Shown here piece after piece: positions 24,553 to 33,950 of a stretch of 64,000 nucleotides of DNA (position 1 is its first letter; each line of letters opens with the position of its first letter). A program made the position numbers and the translations under genes. The notes beneath the pieces were generated by a model, which was not told the origin of the DNA, searched no databases, and saw only the letters and a program-made list of their open reading frames with translations. Location: NCBI GenBank assembly GCA_963790435.1, contig CAWBOI010000001.1, forward strand, positions 806,001 through 870,000, read 5' to 3'. Source of the DNA: Ilyomonas sp963790435. Its GTDB lineage: Bacteria; Bacteroidota; Bacteroidia; Chitinophagales; Chitinophagaceae.

Positions 24553-26551
24553 AACTGTTATCGGTTAGGTTATCTATATGCACCGATGTGCCTTTGCCCC
24601 GTGCAGATTCAACATCCATCGTGCCGTGCAAATAGCTTACACGCGAACGTACATTGCTTAGCCCAGCGCCTTTGTTTATGCCACTTTCAGCCATATCGAA
24701 GCCTTTGCCGTTGTCTTCAATGGTGATGTTTATTTTGTCGCCATTTCTTATCACTTGTACGACTGCTTCCGTTGCGTTTGCATGTTTTATTACATTGTTT
24801 AGCAGCTCCTGAATAATGCGATAAATCACAACTTCAGTGGTGCCATCCAATCGTTTTTCCAAGCCATACAATTGCAGTACACAATTGATTTGTGAACTGT
24901 CGTTGATGCCTTCGCAATAATCTTGTAGTGCTTGGGCAAGACCGAATTTCACCAACGCTTCGGGCATCATGTTGTGAGCCACGCGGCGCATTTCGGAAAT
25001 AGAATTGTCAAGTTGCTCAACCGTTTTTGAAAACAGGTTGGCATTGTCGGCTGATAAAATTACGTTTCCTTTCATGGCATATAAAGTGAGTTTAATTCCA
25101 GATAACATTCCTCCCAAACCATCGTGCAAATCTTTGGCTACACGACTGCGTTCTTCTTCCTGTCCTTTCAGCAAAGCGTTAGTGGCAATCAATTGTTGCT
25201 CCTGTTCAAGTTCCCGTATTCGTTGGGCTTGGATTTGTTCATTTTTTTGTAACAACTGTTGCTTGCGTTGATAGCTTCGATAGAATAAACTGCCGATAAT
25301 GAGTAATGCAATCAAACCACCAAGTAGGGCATAGTTTAAGGTTGATTTTTGCCTGATGGAAAGCTGTTGAATTTGCTGCTCTTTCTGAAGCTGCTTTATT
25401 TCATCCTGTTTCTGTGCTGACTGGTATTTGGCTTCAAGTTCACTTAATCTATCGCGTGTATCTTGGTTTAGCAACGAATCTTTGACGGCAGAATATTTAC
25501 TGATATATTCATAGGCCTGTTTATAATTACCTATCTGTTTTTCTAATTGGGCTAAATTTAAATACGTTTCACTAAGCTGTTTCCATCCGCCGTTTTTTTC
25601 TGCATAATCAACAGATTTTAAAAAGCTTTTCATTGCTACATCAGGCTTATTTGTGCTAACGCATATTTCTCCTTCAAGGTTATAGGAAGCACTCAAATCT
25701 TCGTTATTATCTATTTGTTTAGCACAAACCAAATTACTGTCAGCATACAATTGGGCAACCGGATAATTTTTTGTGAGCAGATAATGTTCTGCAATATTAT
25801 AGTAAGCGTCCTGCAAAGCATCAGTTTCGGCAGATCTACGGGCATACTCTAAAGCTTTTATCATATAATTGAAAGCTTTTTCAGTTTGATTTAATTGAAC
25901 AAGATTCGATGAAGCGTTAACATAAGCTCTTGCAAGTATGCTTGTTTTTTTTGTTTTTAAAGCATATTCAATAGATTTTTCGCCGTATTCATAAGCTTTT
26001 TGATAGTTATGCATTCCATTAAAAACAACATTTATAGCAGAGTACACCAGCGCAGTATTGCTGGTATCTTTAGCCTTTGCAAAATAACTGGCTGCTTCAA
26101 TGTAATAATTAACACCATCAATTCTTTGATTTCGGCGTAAGCAGCAATTTCCAAGATTACCTAAAGCTGCACCTGCAATTTGGAACGCATTTATTTTTTT
26201 AGCTAATTCCAAAGCCTCTTTTAAAACAATCACTGCTGTATCGCATTGTTCGTGTTGTTCGTACAACGAACCCAAGTCGTTAATACTGCCGGCTTCCTGG
26301 TTTGGCAGTTTTAGTTTTTTGCTTACTGCTATGGCCTGTAAATAATAAGCTTTGCATTTTTCAAAATCTGTTTGTTCAAATTCATAGCCTATATCTCTTA
26401 ACCAAACAATGCGCATCGAATCTTCTTTTGATGCTTTTAATAACTGTAATAAACTATCGGCTCTACCTGATTGGCCATACAATGCTTTTACTGAAAATAA
26501 TAGCAAAAACAAACATGCAGCTTTTAAAAACCGAAGATGAATAGTTTGCAT
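24545..26551 (-). CDS. TPR sensor histidine kinase (HisKA_3 type)
   Basis: 668 residues. A signal peptide (MQTIHLRFLKAACLFLLLFSVKALYGQ) is followed by about eight tetratricopeptide-like repeats in the periplasm (~35-360), one membrane helix (ALLGGLIALLIIGSLFY), a coiled coil with many Gln and Glu, the HisKA_3 dimerisation site with DLHDGLGG (His near 474), and an ATPase domain with NVIKHAN, DNGKGFD and GAGLSNVRSRV. A start at 26602 would precede the signal peptide by 17 residues and is less likely. It should phosphorylate the overlapping NarL-type regulator. An exact motif copy lies in its signal-peptide codons. Confidence 0.9.
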   Translation of the reverse strand: MQTIHLRFLKAACLFLLLFSVKALYGQSGRADSLLQLLKASKEDSMRIVWLRDIGYEFEQTDFEKCKAYYLQAIAVSKKLKLPNQEAGSINDLGSLYEQHEQCDTAVIVLKEALELAKKINAFQIAGAALGNLGNCCLRRNQRIDGVNYYIEAASYFAKAKDTSNTALVYSAINVVFNGMHNYQKAYEYGEKSIEYALKTKKTSILARAYVNASSNLVQLNQTEKAFNYMIKALEYARRSAETDALQDAYYNIAEHYLLTKNYPVAQLYADSNLVCAKQIDNNEDLSASYNLEGEICVSTNKPDVAMKSFLKSVDYAEKNGGWKQLSETYLNLAQLEKQIGNYKQAYEYISKYSAVKDSLLNQDTRDRLSELEAKYQSAQKQDEIKQLQKEQQIQQLSIRQKSTLNYALLGGLIALLIIGSLFYRSYQRKQQLLQKNEQIQAQRIRELEQEQQLIATNALLKGQEEERSRVAKDLHDGLGGMLSGIKLTLYAMKGNVILSADNANLFSKTVEQLDNSISEMRRVAHNMMPEALVKFGLAQALQDYCEGINDSSQINCVLQLYGLEKRLDGTTEVVIYRIIQELLNNVIKHANATEAVVQVIRNGDKINITIEDNGKGFDMAESGINKGAGLSNVRSRVSYLHGTMDVESARGKGTSVHIDNLTDNSYE
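26503..26514 (+). repeat. GCAAAAACAAAC motif, exact copy in kinase signal-peptide codons
   Basis: Antisense to the kinase gene, which reads it as TGT TTG TTT TTG CTA (CLFLL). Confidence 0.85.
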
Positions 26552-26765
26552 AAGAGAAGACAATAAACAATTTAAAGTTACGCGCCCATGCTGATGCAGC
26601 AAGGCTTTTACTTAAAATACCGGAAAAGCAGTAGATAAGAAATCATGCTTTTATGCGATTGATGAAAAGGATATAAAGTAGAACTTTTGCATCGTTGATT
26701 AATATCATTCATCAGACTGTTGTGTAAAAAACATACCCCATGACATCATTCAAAAAATCATCATT

Positions 26766-27494
26766 ATGAAAAAGATTATTCTAATCACTATCGCTGTTGC
26801 GGCGTTAGTTGGCATTGCTTCCATTTCATCCAAAGCGCAAAGACGAGGCAGCTTCAATCCTTATTCATCGTCCTATTCAAAAACAAACGATTCAACACAA
26901 CATCATTTCAGGCAAATTGGTTTGGGCGTTGAAGCCGGTTTAAATTACTCTAATGTAACGGGCGGATCATCCATTAATTCATCATCCCGCAGCGGTTTCA
27001 TGGCTGGCATTGTGTATATGCCAGGCGGTTTTACATCACACATTTTTGGCTATAGAACTGAGCTGATTTTTTCGCAGCAAGGCTACAATTTTTCAAGCAA
27101 CACCACTACCGGGAATGTGAAGCTGAATTACCTGATCATGCCGCATCAAATGATTATCAACATCACCAAATATGTGCAATTGCAAATCGGTGGACAAACG
27201 GCTTATTTGCTGAATGCAAAGGCTGACAGCAGTGCGAAAGGCAATAGCTTTTTTGACACAAGCTCACAAACCAAATCAATTGCTTCCTTCTATAACAAAT
27301 TTATTTTCGGGTTTGCAGGTGGCGTTGAAATCCATCCCTATAAAGGCATTATGCTGGGCGCAAAAGCTAACTTTAATTTTAATAGCATTAATAAAACATC
27401 AACCGATGGAATGCCACAATATCCTACCCTCGTTCCATCAAAAGAGCAACTAAAAAACAATGTGTTTCAACTTTATATTGGCTATTGTTTTTAA
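26766..27494 (+). CDS. Outer-membrane beta-barrel protein (porin-like family)
   Basis: 242 residues. A signal peptide (KKIILITIAVAALVGIASISSKAQ) and a Ser-rich linker precede eight or so amphipathic strands: GLGVEAGLNYSNV, SGFMAGIVYMPGG, GYRTELIFSQQGYNFS, VKLNYLIMPHQMI, VQLQIGGQTAYLL, FGFAGGVEIHPYKG, GAKANFNFNSI. The last residues are YIGYCF, with the terminal Phe typical of outer-membrane barrels. This is the PF13568-like family of Bacteroidota; the specific role is unknown. It converges on tatC across a shared terminator. Confidence 0.82.
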   Translation: MKKIILITIAVAALVGIASISSKAQRRGSFNPYSSSYSKTNDSTQHHFRQIGLGVEAGLNYSNVTGGSSINSSSRSGFMAGIVYMPGGFTSHIFGYRTELIFSQQGYNFSSNTTTGNVKLNYLIMPHQMIINITKYVQLQIGGQTAYLLNAKADSSAKGNSFFDTSSQTKSIASFYNKFIFGFAGGVEIHPYKGIMLGAKANFNFNSINKTSTDGMPQYPTLVPSKEQLKNNVFQLYIGYCF

Positions 27495-27549
27495 GCTTTT
27501 TATACAAGCAGTTTAATTTCTTCAACCCTTTACTTTGTTTTGGAAATCA

Positions 27550-27581
27550 AAAAGCCTGTCAGGTAAACTTGACAGGCTTTT
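27550..27581. terminator. Bidirectional terminator between the barrel gene and tatC
   Basis: AAAAGCCTGTCA (27550-27561) and TGACAGGCTTTT (27570-27581) form a perfect 12-bp stem with an 8-base loop and A/T flanks on both sides. It lies between convergent genes. Confidence 0.88.
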
Positions 27582-27604
27582 AAAATATTGATGATGAGTA
27601 TTGT

Positions 27605-28477
27605 TTATTCCCACTCTTTCACTTCCTGTTGCTTATCATACTCTTCCATTGCTTTGTAAGCCTTTTTGGAAACAAAGATGCTTAACTCATACAACGACAT
27701 TAAAGGAATGAATACAATCGTCTGGCTAATCCAGTCGGGGCTCGGTGTAATAAAAGCCGCAATAATTAAAATGATAACAATGGCATAGCGGCGTGAGCGG
27801 CGTAAAAAATTGGGCGTTATCAAACCAATGCGCGTAAGCACCGAAGCCAGCACCGGAAGTTCGAAAGCAATTCCGCAACCTAAGATAATGTTGGTTAAAT
27901 TTTCTAAGTAATCTGATAAGGTTGGACGCGTTACCAGCATTCCTTTTGTTCCCAATTGAAATGTGCCTAAAAAGTTGAACGTGAACGGACCTAAAATAAA
28001 ATAACCAAACGCGGCACCCAAGAAAAAGAAAAACGAAACCCAGAAAATAATAAACCGCGTGTTTCTTAATTCTTTGGGTTTTAAAGCCGGTTTTATAAAC
28101 AGCCAAAATTCCCAAAATATGTAAGGAAATGCAGCCAGCAAACCGCCCGTAAGCGCAATGGTAATACTGCTTAAAAACTGTCCGCCATAGGTGGTGGTCT
28201 GCATGTCAACATGAAACGATTTGAGGCAAAGCGCGTTGCCTGCACCAATCAAATGACTAAACTTGCACAAAGCAGAATAGGAAACGAAATCGGGGTTGAT
28301 AGGACCGGCAATTATGTAATCGAACACCCAATCGCGGTAAACGAAAATAACAATGCCAAGAACAAGGATAGCAAGAACAGAACGGATAATGTGCCAGCGA
28401 AGCGCTTCGAGATGATCTATGAAAGACATTTCGGCTGTTTCGGGACTGCCTCCGCGATTAAAAATTGATGTAGCCAT
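27605..28477 (-). CDS. tatC: Twin-arginine translocase subunit TatC
   Basis: 290 residues with six predicted membrane helices. MSFIDHLEALRWHIIRSVLAIL is the TatC N-terminus (SxxxHLxELRxR), and FPYIFWEFWLFIKPALKPKELRNTR is the conserved first cytoplasmic loop with the FxxFxxPGL-like pattern. The C-terminal ITPSPDWISQTIVFIPLMSLYELSIF is also diagnostic. It recognises twin-arginine signals; the aldehyde oxidoreductase small subunit at 53.2 kb has such a signal. The start at 28477 (MATSIFNRGG) is preferred to a longer frame. TACCTTTG at 28505-28512 (minus) is a likely -7 box. Confidence 0.95.
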   Translation of the reverse strand: MATSIFNRGGSPETAEMSFIDHLEALRWHIIRSVLAILVLGIVIFVYRDWVFDYIIAGPINPDFVSYSALCKFSHLIGAGNALCLKSFHVDMQTTTYGGQFLSSITIALTGGLLAAFPYIFWEFWLFIKPALKPKELRNTRFIIFWVSFFFFLGAAFGYFILGPFTFNFLGTFQLGTKGMLVTRPTLSDYLENLTNIILGCGIAFELPVLASVLTRIGLITPNFLRRSRRYAIVIILIIAAFITPSPDWISQTIVFIPLMSLYELSIFVSKKAYKAMEEYDKQQEVKEWE

Positions 28478-28529
28478 TGGTATGAAATACGAAATTATTG
28501 CGGGCAAAGGTAGGCTTGCCAACAAAATG

Positions 28530-29798
28530 TTATCGCAACACTTTCATTTTTATCATTTCTATGCGTGTGTTGCTCACGTTCAGCACATCAAACTCGTAAT
28601 CGCCAATAATAATGCGCTCTTTAAACTTGGGAATGCTTTTGTGTTCGTCAATGATATAACCCGAAAGCGTTTCCGATTCGCTTTGCGGAAACTCAAATCC
28701 ATATTTTTCGTTCAGGCAATGCAACTCAATTCGTCCCGAAAAAATGTATTCGTTTTCGCTTAACTGTTTTTCAACCAGTTCATCAGTATCATACTCATCT
28801 TTTATATCGCCAAAAATTTCTTCCAGCACATCTTCCATGGTTACAATCCCTGCCGTTCCGCCAAACTCATCTACTACCCAGGCAATACTTTTGCGTTCGC
28901 GCGAAAATTTAGTAATCAAATCAGTTGCGCTCATGCTTTCGGGCACAGCAGGAATAGGCAATAAAATAGATTGTAAGCTATCCGGTTTTTTAAACAAATC
29001 CAAAAGATGAACATAACCGGCAATGTTATCAATGTTGTTTTCAAACACCACCATGCGGCTCAATTTCGTATCTAAAAATTTTTGCTTTACAACATCAATG
29101 GTGATGTTGATGTCAACCGCTTCAATTTCGGTGCGCGGAACCAAACAGCGGCGTATTTTAATGGTGGGTAATGAAAGCGCATTTTCAAACAGTTCTTTGT
29201 TCAGTTCGGGATGATCTTCATTTTGTTCGTTGCTTTGCTGGTAGTAACTTTCAACATCGGTTTTTACAAATGGTTCGTTGTCTTCTTTCAATCTTACATT
29301 AAATAAAAACCGCAAAATACCCGCAGCCAGTGAAACAAAAATGCGCACAACAGGATGTAAGATGTTATAAAAAAACTTAGCGAGCGATGCAAAAAAAGAA
29401 AGCAGTGAATCGCTTTTGGCACGAAACAAAGACTTGGTAAACAGTTCCAAAAAAAATACGAGAACAAGGATGCCTGCCAGTGCATCGGCAACTATTAATA
29501 AATAATCGTTGTGAATATTTTGAAAGAACGGAAGGCGCCAAAGTGTAGCCGCTAATAAATGAATGAGTACCAAAACAAATAAGACTAAAAACAAAACAAA
29601 GCCAGCAATGCAAACGCCAAGAAAAGCATTTCCGTTTTCAAAAAACTGAGAAAGGAGAATGCCACTTCGCCTGCCTTGTTTTTTCTTCAGTTCAACACCC
29701 AAGCGGTTGGCACTCACGAAGGCAATTTCAATACCTGCAAAAAGAAGGAGAAACAACAAAGTAATGCCTAGGAAAATAGAAAGTCCAACTGCTGTCAT
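28530..29798 (-). CDS. CNNM/CorC-family membrane protein with CBS domains (hemolysin-like)
   Basis: 422 residues. The N-terminal ~190 residues contain four hydrophobic segments of the DUF21 (CNNM) membrane domain; two CBS domains follow (VPRTEIEAVDINITIDVVKQKF, and VPESMSATDLITKFSRERKSIAWVVDEFGGTAGIVTMEDVLEEIFGDI), and a C-terminal CorC_HlyC domain ends the protein. VDEFGGTAGIVTxEDxLEEIxGDI is the family hallmark. Such proteins are linked to Mg2+/Co2+ export or, in gliding Bacteroidota, to GldE; I cannot decide between these. It lies directly upstream of tatC. Confidence 0.85.
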   Translation of the reverse strand: MTAVGLSIFLGITLLFLLLFAGIEIAFVSANRLGVELKKKQGRRSGILLSQFFENGNAFLGVCIAGFVLFLVLFVLVLIHLLAATLWRLPFFQNIHNDYLLIVADALAGILVLVFFLELFTKSLFRAKSDSLLSFFASLAKFFYNILHPVVRIFVSLAAGILRFLFNVRLKEDNEPFVKTDVESYYQQSNEQNEDHPELNKELFENALSLPTIKIRRCLVPRTEIEAVDINITIDVVKQKFLDTKLSRMVVFENNIDNIAGYVHLLDLFKKPDSLQSILLPIPAVPESMSATDLITKFSRERKSIAWVVDEFGGTAGIVTMEDVLEEIFGDIKDEYDTDELVEKQLSENEYIFSGRIELHCLNEKYGFEFPQSESETLSGYIIDEHKSIPKFKERIIIGDYEFDVLNVSNTRIEMIKMKVLR

Positions 29799-29934
29799 AA
29801 GCTAAAAATAGTACGGAGAATGAAGATAAGAGCAAAAAGATAGACACATTTTATGAATAAGTTGTTGCTTTGTTTTTGCATAAAAAATAATGCTTTTACA
29901 AACTTCCTTTTTCTCCTAAAAACAAACCGGTATA

Positions 29935-30228
29935 ATGAACCTGAATGAGTTTGAACAAAGCCTGACAAACAATGCACCACCACAAAACGCATCGGTGTAT
30001 TTGCAGGCTTTATGGTACGATGCCAAAGGCGATTGGAATAAAGCGCACAGTTTAGTTGATAGCCTGCAAGGCAGCACTGCGGCGGCTGTTCATGCGTATT
30101 TGCATCGTGTAGAAGGCGACAACTGGAATGCAAATTATTGGTATAAAAGAGCCAACAAAAAAATGCCGGACATCAGCCTGAAAGAAGAATGGAAACGATT
30201 GGTGGAAGAATTGTCTCAACCGGGATAG
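29935..30228 (+). CDS. Conserved hypothetical protein, 97 residues
   Basis: MNLNEFEQSLTNNAPP, then ALWYDAKGDWNKAHSLVDSLQG, AAVHAYLHRVEGDNWNANYWYKRANKKMP. The WYDAKGDWNKAH and HRVEGDNWNA pattern is shared by many small bacterial and some eukaryotic proteins of unknown function and looks like one TPR-like helical hairpin. No signal or membrane segment. Two motif copies lie just upstream (one-mismatch at 29868-29879, core at 29918-29927, only 8 bases before the ATG). Confidence 0.7.
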   Translation: MNLNEFEQSLTNNAPPQNASVYLQALWYDAKGDWNKAHSLVDSLQGSTAAAVHAYLHRVEGDNWNANYWYKRANKKMPDISLKEEWKRLVEELSQPG

Positions 30229-30297
30229 ATGGAGTTTATGGAATCTTTGGGATATTGATAAAGCGAACAATTGCCTTATAATATTCAATCTAAAGAA

Positions 30298-30338
30298 TCC
30301 GTGCACAAAATCCGTGTCATCCGTGTTCTATGATTCTG
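30298..30338. repeat. Short intergenic repeat (aatccgtgtcatccgtgttc type)
   Basis: Contains the internal double ccgtgtcat/ccgtgttct. I associate this sequence with the ends and gaps of genes in unrelated environmental bacteria. It runs into the stop of the M23 peptidase gene at 30328. Confidence 0.5.
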
Positions 30339-31044
30339 CATATTGTATCATGTTCAAAATCAAATCGGGGTTGGGACAGTTTTGCAGATATTTTTCGCGT
30401 TCGCTAAATGCGCAAACGCCCGGGTAATCGCCCCAATAATTGTGCATATCTTTAATGATTTGAAAATGCAGATGCGGTGGCCAGTTGCCGTTTTCAAACG
30501 GTTCACCGAAGGTCCCAATCGGCTCGCCAAGACTGATGTATTTACCTGCCTGCAAAGTGGCAAGATTGCGCACACTCAAATGTCCGTACAAAGTATAAAA
30601 TGCAGTACCATTTAATTGATGTAACAAAACAATGGTAGCACCATAATCGCCCGGTTTATCGTTAAAAGCAAAGCTGTGCACTACACCGCCAAACGGCGCA
30701 AACACAGGCGTGGCAGGCTCTCCCCAAATGTCAATACCCAAATGAAGTCGGCGTGGCTCTACGTTATCATTCGCTGCATCAAACACTTTACTACGTGAAT
30801 AAATGGTGCGATGCTCGGCATAACCGCCAATGCCATATTGGGCTCCGCTTTGCTCTAATTGGTTGTTGATGTATTGCGTGAACAGATGAGTGTTGGTCAA
30901 TATTTCATCAGTTAGTTGCCCATTTTTCGCAGTAAAATCCATCAGCAACAACTTATCTTTTCCGGCGTTGAATGGCACAACTGAATGAAAAGATATGGCA
31001 CTCTGCTGAAGCTTTGTTTCTAACGTAAGTGTTTGCAAAATCAC
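30328..31044 (-). CDS. M23-family metallopeptidase
   Basis: 238 residues without a clear signal peptide. The LytM zinc site is complete: HLGIDIW (HxxxD), YGHLS and HLHFQ. AAHRxxYxRSxxFD-like sequence (AEHRTIYSRSKVFDA) precedes it, as in the stand-alone form common in Bacteroidota. The family cleaves peptide bridges in peptidoglycan; without an export signal its site of action is unclear, and it may act on cytoplasmic substrates or be exported another way. It is divergent from the following small-protein gene. Confidence 0.85.
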   Translation of the reverse strand: MILQTLTLETKLQQSAISFHSVVPFNAGKDKLLLMDFTAKNGQLTDEILTNTHLFTQYINNQLEQSGAQYGIGGYAEHRTIYSRSKVFDAANDNVEPRRLHLGIDIWGEPATPVFAPFGGVVHSFAFNDKPGDYGATIVLLHQLNGTAFYTLYGHLSVRNLATLQAGKYISLGEPIGTFGEPFENGNWPPHLHFQIIKDMHNYWGDYPGVCAFSEREKYLQNCPNPDLILNMIQYAES

Positions 31045-31143
31045 AAGATGAAGATAACAGAAATTGGGACAATTGTTTGCAATAAAAACGATAAAACCAA
31101 ACGTTTGGAAACGCTTATTTTATTTGCGTAAATTGCAGTTGCC

Positions 31144-31518
31144 ATGAATGTAATGCATGAACATAGAGAACCTGATTACGAAAAAGCAGAGCTTGATTTA
31201 TTAAGAGATGCTTTGAAGAAATCGCATGAAGAGAGGTTTCTGACAATGACGAGGTTAATGAAAAGGAGTATTATGTTTCGGAATGCAAAAATTGTTCATC
31301 AACCATTATTGGCTACAAATAAAAAAGCAATTATGAAATCAGAAGAAATAGTTAGTAAAATTGCTGAACCTTCGTCACAATATGGCTTTTTACATCAATC
31401 TGAAGATGAAAAATTATTGCAAGATGCCACGCGCCCGTACATTGAAAAATTACAACTATTCACAAGAATGTTGAAACGAAATAAACTTCTGAACAAGGCT
31501 ATCATAACTTCAAAATAA
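31144..31518 (+). CDS. Small helical protein paired with a nucleotidyltransferase
   Basis: 124 residues, highly charged and probably all helical (EPDYEKAELDLLRDALKKSHEERFLTMTRLMKR). The first ~60 residues match a small partner protein often found before nucleotidyltransferases in Bacteroidota; the C-terminal half is less familiar. TTTG-N21-TAAATTGC (31104-31136) is a possible promoter. The nucleotidyltransferase ATG is 5 bases after the stop. It may regulate or neutralise that enzyme, as in MNT/HEPN or AbiE-like systems, but there is no HEPN RxxxxH motif here. Confidence 0.6.
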   Translation: MNVMHEHREPDYEKAELDLLRDALKKSHEERFLTMTRLMKRSIMFRNAKIVHQPLLATNKKAIMKSEEIVSKIAEPSSQYGFLHQSEDEKLLQDATRPYIEKLQLFTRMLKRNKLLNKAIITSK

Positions 31519-31523
31519 AAGCT

Positions 31524-32024
31524 ATGGATGTTTTGGATGAAGAAATGCTTTTGTTCTGGAAAACGTTGAACGAATGTAATGTGCGTTACATTATGGTTGG
31601 TGGTTTGGCAACAAGATTTCATGGATATAACAGAACAACCGATGACCTCGATATTTGGATTGAAGATACTCTTGACAATAGAAAAAACTTTAGAAAAGCT
31701 TTCATAGAATTGGGATATGGTGATTATCTTTCTTTGGAAACCATGCAATTTATTCCGGGCTGGACTACCTTTTATGCTGCCGGTGTTGAATTGGATATTA
31801 TGACTGAAATGAAAGGTCTTGAGCATCTTTCTTTTGATGAATGTTTACAAATGGCAGCTATTGCGGAAATTGAAAACGTTGCAATTCCTTTTCTTCATAT
31901 CAACCACCTCATCCAAAACAAAAAAGCGGTCAACCGGCTCAAAGATCAACTCGATGTTATCTATCTCGAAAAAATAAAACAACTGCTGCAGGAAGAAGAG
32001 GACAAAACCAAACCTCAATTATAA
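31524..32024 (+). CDS. MNT/AbiEii-like nucleotidyltransferase
   Basis: 166 residues. VRYIMVGGLATRFHGYNRTTDDLDIWI holds the pol-beta GG and DxD pair, and the third Asp is in GVELDIM, so all catalytic acidic residues are present. A Lys-rich C-terminus follows (LKDQLDVIYLEKIKQ). Such minimal nucleotidyltransferases act in toxin-antitoxin-like pairs or modify small molecules or RNA. The gene is tightly linked to the upstream small protein and its stop overlaps the stop of the convergent acyl-CoA ligase by 10 bases. Confidence 0.78.
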   Translation: MDVLDEEMLLFWKTLNECNVRYIMVGGLATRFHGYNRTTDDLDIWIEDTLDNRKNFRKAFIELGYGDYLSLETMQFIPGWTTFYAAGVELDIMTEMKGLEHLSFDECLQMAAIAEIENVAIPFLHINHLIQNKKAVNRLKDQLDVIYLEKIKQLLQEEEDKTKPQL

Positions 32025-33802
32025 ATTTCGCTTATTTTATCCTTGTAGGTTTCCATGATTACTTTGCGCTTTAAGCTCATTTTCGGTGTCATTTCCCCGG
32101 TTGCAATTCCCCATTCATGGGGCAGCAATTCAAAGCGTTTGATTTGCTCTACATGATTGAAAAACGCATTGTATTTATCGCATATTGATTTGTACAAATC
32201 AATCACCTTCGGCTCTTTAATAATTTGCTCATTACTTGCGAAAGGCACGTTGTTTTCTTTTGCCCATCTTTGCAATGCCGTGAATGAAGGAATGATCAAC
32301 GCACCTACAAATTTTTCACCCGCACCAACAACCATAATTTGTTCAATAAACATACTTTCTTTCAGCTTGTTTTCTATCGGTTGCGGTGCTACATATTTGC
32401 CGCCGCTGGTTTTGAACAATTCTTTTTTTCGGTCGGTAATTTTCAAAAATCTATCTTCTTCCATCACGCCAATATCGCCGGTATGCAGCCAGCCGTTAAT
32501 AATCGTTTCAGCCGTTAAATCGGGACGTTTGTAATAACCCTTCATCACGCTGTTGCCACGCACGCATATTTCACCATCTTCTTCAAATTTCAATTCTACT
32601 CCTTTAATTACAGGTCCTACAGTTCCAAACTTTACGTCTTCTTTTGCTTTGCGGTTCACGGCAATTACCGGGCTGTTTTCTGTTGGTCCATAGCCTTCAT
32701 AAACCGGTATTTGCGCGGCATTAAAAATGCGCAACAGCTTTTCGCTGCAAGCCGCGCCGCCCGTAACAATGAACGATATATTTCCACCTAAGGCTTCACG
32801 CCATTTGCTAAACACGAGCTTGTTGGCCAGTTGTAGTTTCGTGTTATAAAGAGCACCGCCATCCTTTCGGTTGTCGTATTGAGTTGCTGTGCGAACCGCC
32901 CAAAAAAACAACACGCGCTTCACTCCTTTTAATCCAGAACCGGCAGTCATAATTCGTTCGAACACTTTTTCCAGCAAACGCGGTACGGTAGTAAATCCGT
33001 TAGGTTTTATTTCTTTTAAATTATCACCAATAGTGTCTAAACTTTCTGCATAATAAATGGAAATGCCACTGAATAAATAAATGTAGGTAACGCATTTTTC
33101 GAAGATATGATTGAGCGGTAAAAAGCTTAATACCTTAGTACCAGGCGCATCTTCAAACGGAAAGCTCTCTTTGGAATACAAGGCATTGCTCACGATGTTT
33201 TTATGAGTCAGCATTACTCCTTTTGGCGTGCCAGTTGTGCCCGATGTATAAATGAGGGTTGCCAAATGTTCATCCGGAATGGTGGGTTTGATGGCTTCAA
33301 CTTTTTGCAGTGCTTCATCATTACTTTGGGATAGTATCTCGCTCCAATGTTTAGCGCCATCTATTTTTTCGAACGTATAAATTTCCTGCAATGATGGTAC
33401 GTCTTTTTGAATTGCTTTTATTTTTTGATACAAATCTTCGCTGCTGACAAAAATGTATTTTACCGAAGCATCCTTTAAAATAAAAGTAATTTCCAAAGGA
33501 TTGGTGGTTGGGTACAAAGGCACCAGAATAGCGCCCGTTTGCTGCACAGCTAAATCGGTAAAAATCCATTCAGGACGGTTGTTGCTGATGATGGCAATTT
33601 TATCTGCAGCATCAGGTTCAAAGCTCCGTGCGCCCACACCCAATTGCAGCAAGCCTGCACTGAATTGGTTTACTACTTTTTTTACTTCTTCCGTGCTGTA
33701 GGTTTTCCATTCGCCGCTTTCTTTAGCAGCCAACATGGTAACGCTACCAAAGCGTTGCAATTGCCATTCTACCGCATCAAACAATCGTGTGGGTGCATTC
33801 AT
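32015..33802 (-). CDS. Long-chain fatty acyl-CoA ligase (AMP-binding, FadD15-like)
   Basis: 595 residues. The AMP motif is LIYTSGTTGTPKGVMLTHKN, followed by FLPLNHIFEKCVTY, VTGGAACSEKLLRIFNAAQIPVYEGYGPTENSPVI, GDIGVMEEDRFLKITDRKKELFKTSGGKYVAPQPIE and the C-terminal Lys region MTPKMSLKRKVI. It makes acyl-CoA from fatty acid, ATP and CoA. This 600-residue form is the bacterial FACL15 type. The start at 33802 (MNAPTRLFDA) is chosen because the longer frame adds a hydrophobic tail that the family lacks. Confidence 0.93.
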   Translation of the reverse strand: MNAPTRLFDAVEWQLQRFGSVTMLAAKESGEWKTYSTEEVKKVVNQFSAGLLQLGVGARSFEPDAADKIAIISNNRPEWIFTDLAVQQTGAILVPLYPTTNPLEITFILKDASVKYIFVSSEDLYQKIKAIQKDVPSLQEIYTFEKIDGAKHWSEILSQSNDEALQKVEAIKPTIPDEHLATLIYTSGTTGTPKGVMLTHKNIVSNALYSKESFPFEDAPGTKVLSFLPLNHIFEKCVTYIYLFSGISIYYAESLDTIGDNLKEIKPNGFTTVPRLLEKVFERIMTAGSGLKGVKRVLFFWAVRTATQYDNRKDGGALYNTKLQLANKLVFSKWREALGGNISFIVTGGAACSEKLLRIFNAAQIPVYEGYGPTENSPVIAVNRKAKEDVKFGTVGPVIKGVELKFEEDGEICVRGNSVMKGYYKRPDLTAETIINGWLHTGDIGVMEEDRFLKITDRKKELFKTSGGKYVAPQPIENKLKESMFIEQIMVVGAGEKFVGALIIPSFTALQRWAKENNVPFASNEQIIKEPKVIDLYKSICDKYNAFFNHVEQIKRFELLPHEWGIATGEMTPKMSLKRKVIMETYKDKISEIYN

Positions 33803-33950
33803 AAAAAATTGGGCGTTTGTAAATGGAAACAAATATAACTGTTGCAAATTGTTTCAAGAGAATGTTTGGTTTTGCCAATATTTCATTCAACAATTGCATT
33901 TCCTTCCACTTCCCTCCTTTCCTTATCTTCGCTATGATTGAAGTAGTATT

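Noticed and set aside
30298..30338. A riboswitch or structured leader near 30300
   Set aside because: The sequence is a simple repeated cc-gtgt unit near the stop of the M23 gene, with no aptamer-like conserved pairing I could draw.
31144..32024. A classic MNT/HEPN toxin-antitoxin module
   Set aside because: The partner protein lacks an RxxxxH or similar HEPN motif, so only a weaker nucleotidyltransferase-pair reading is kept.
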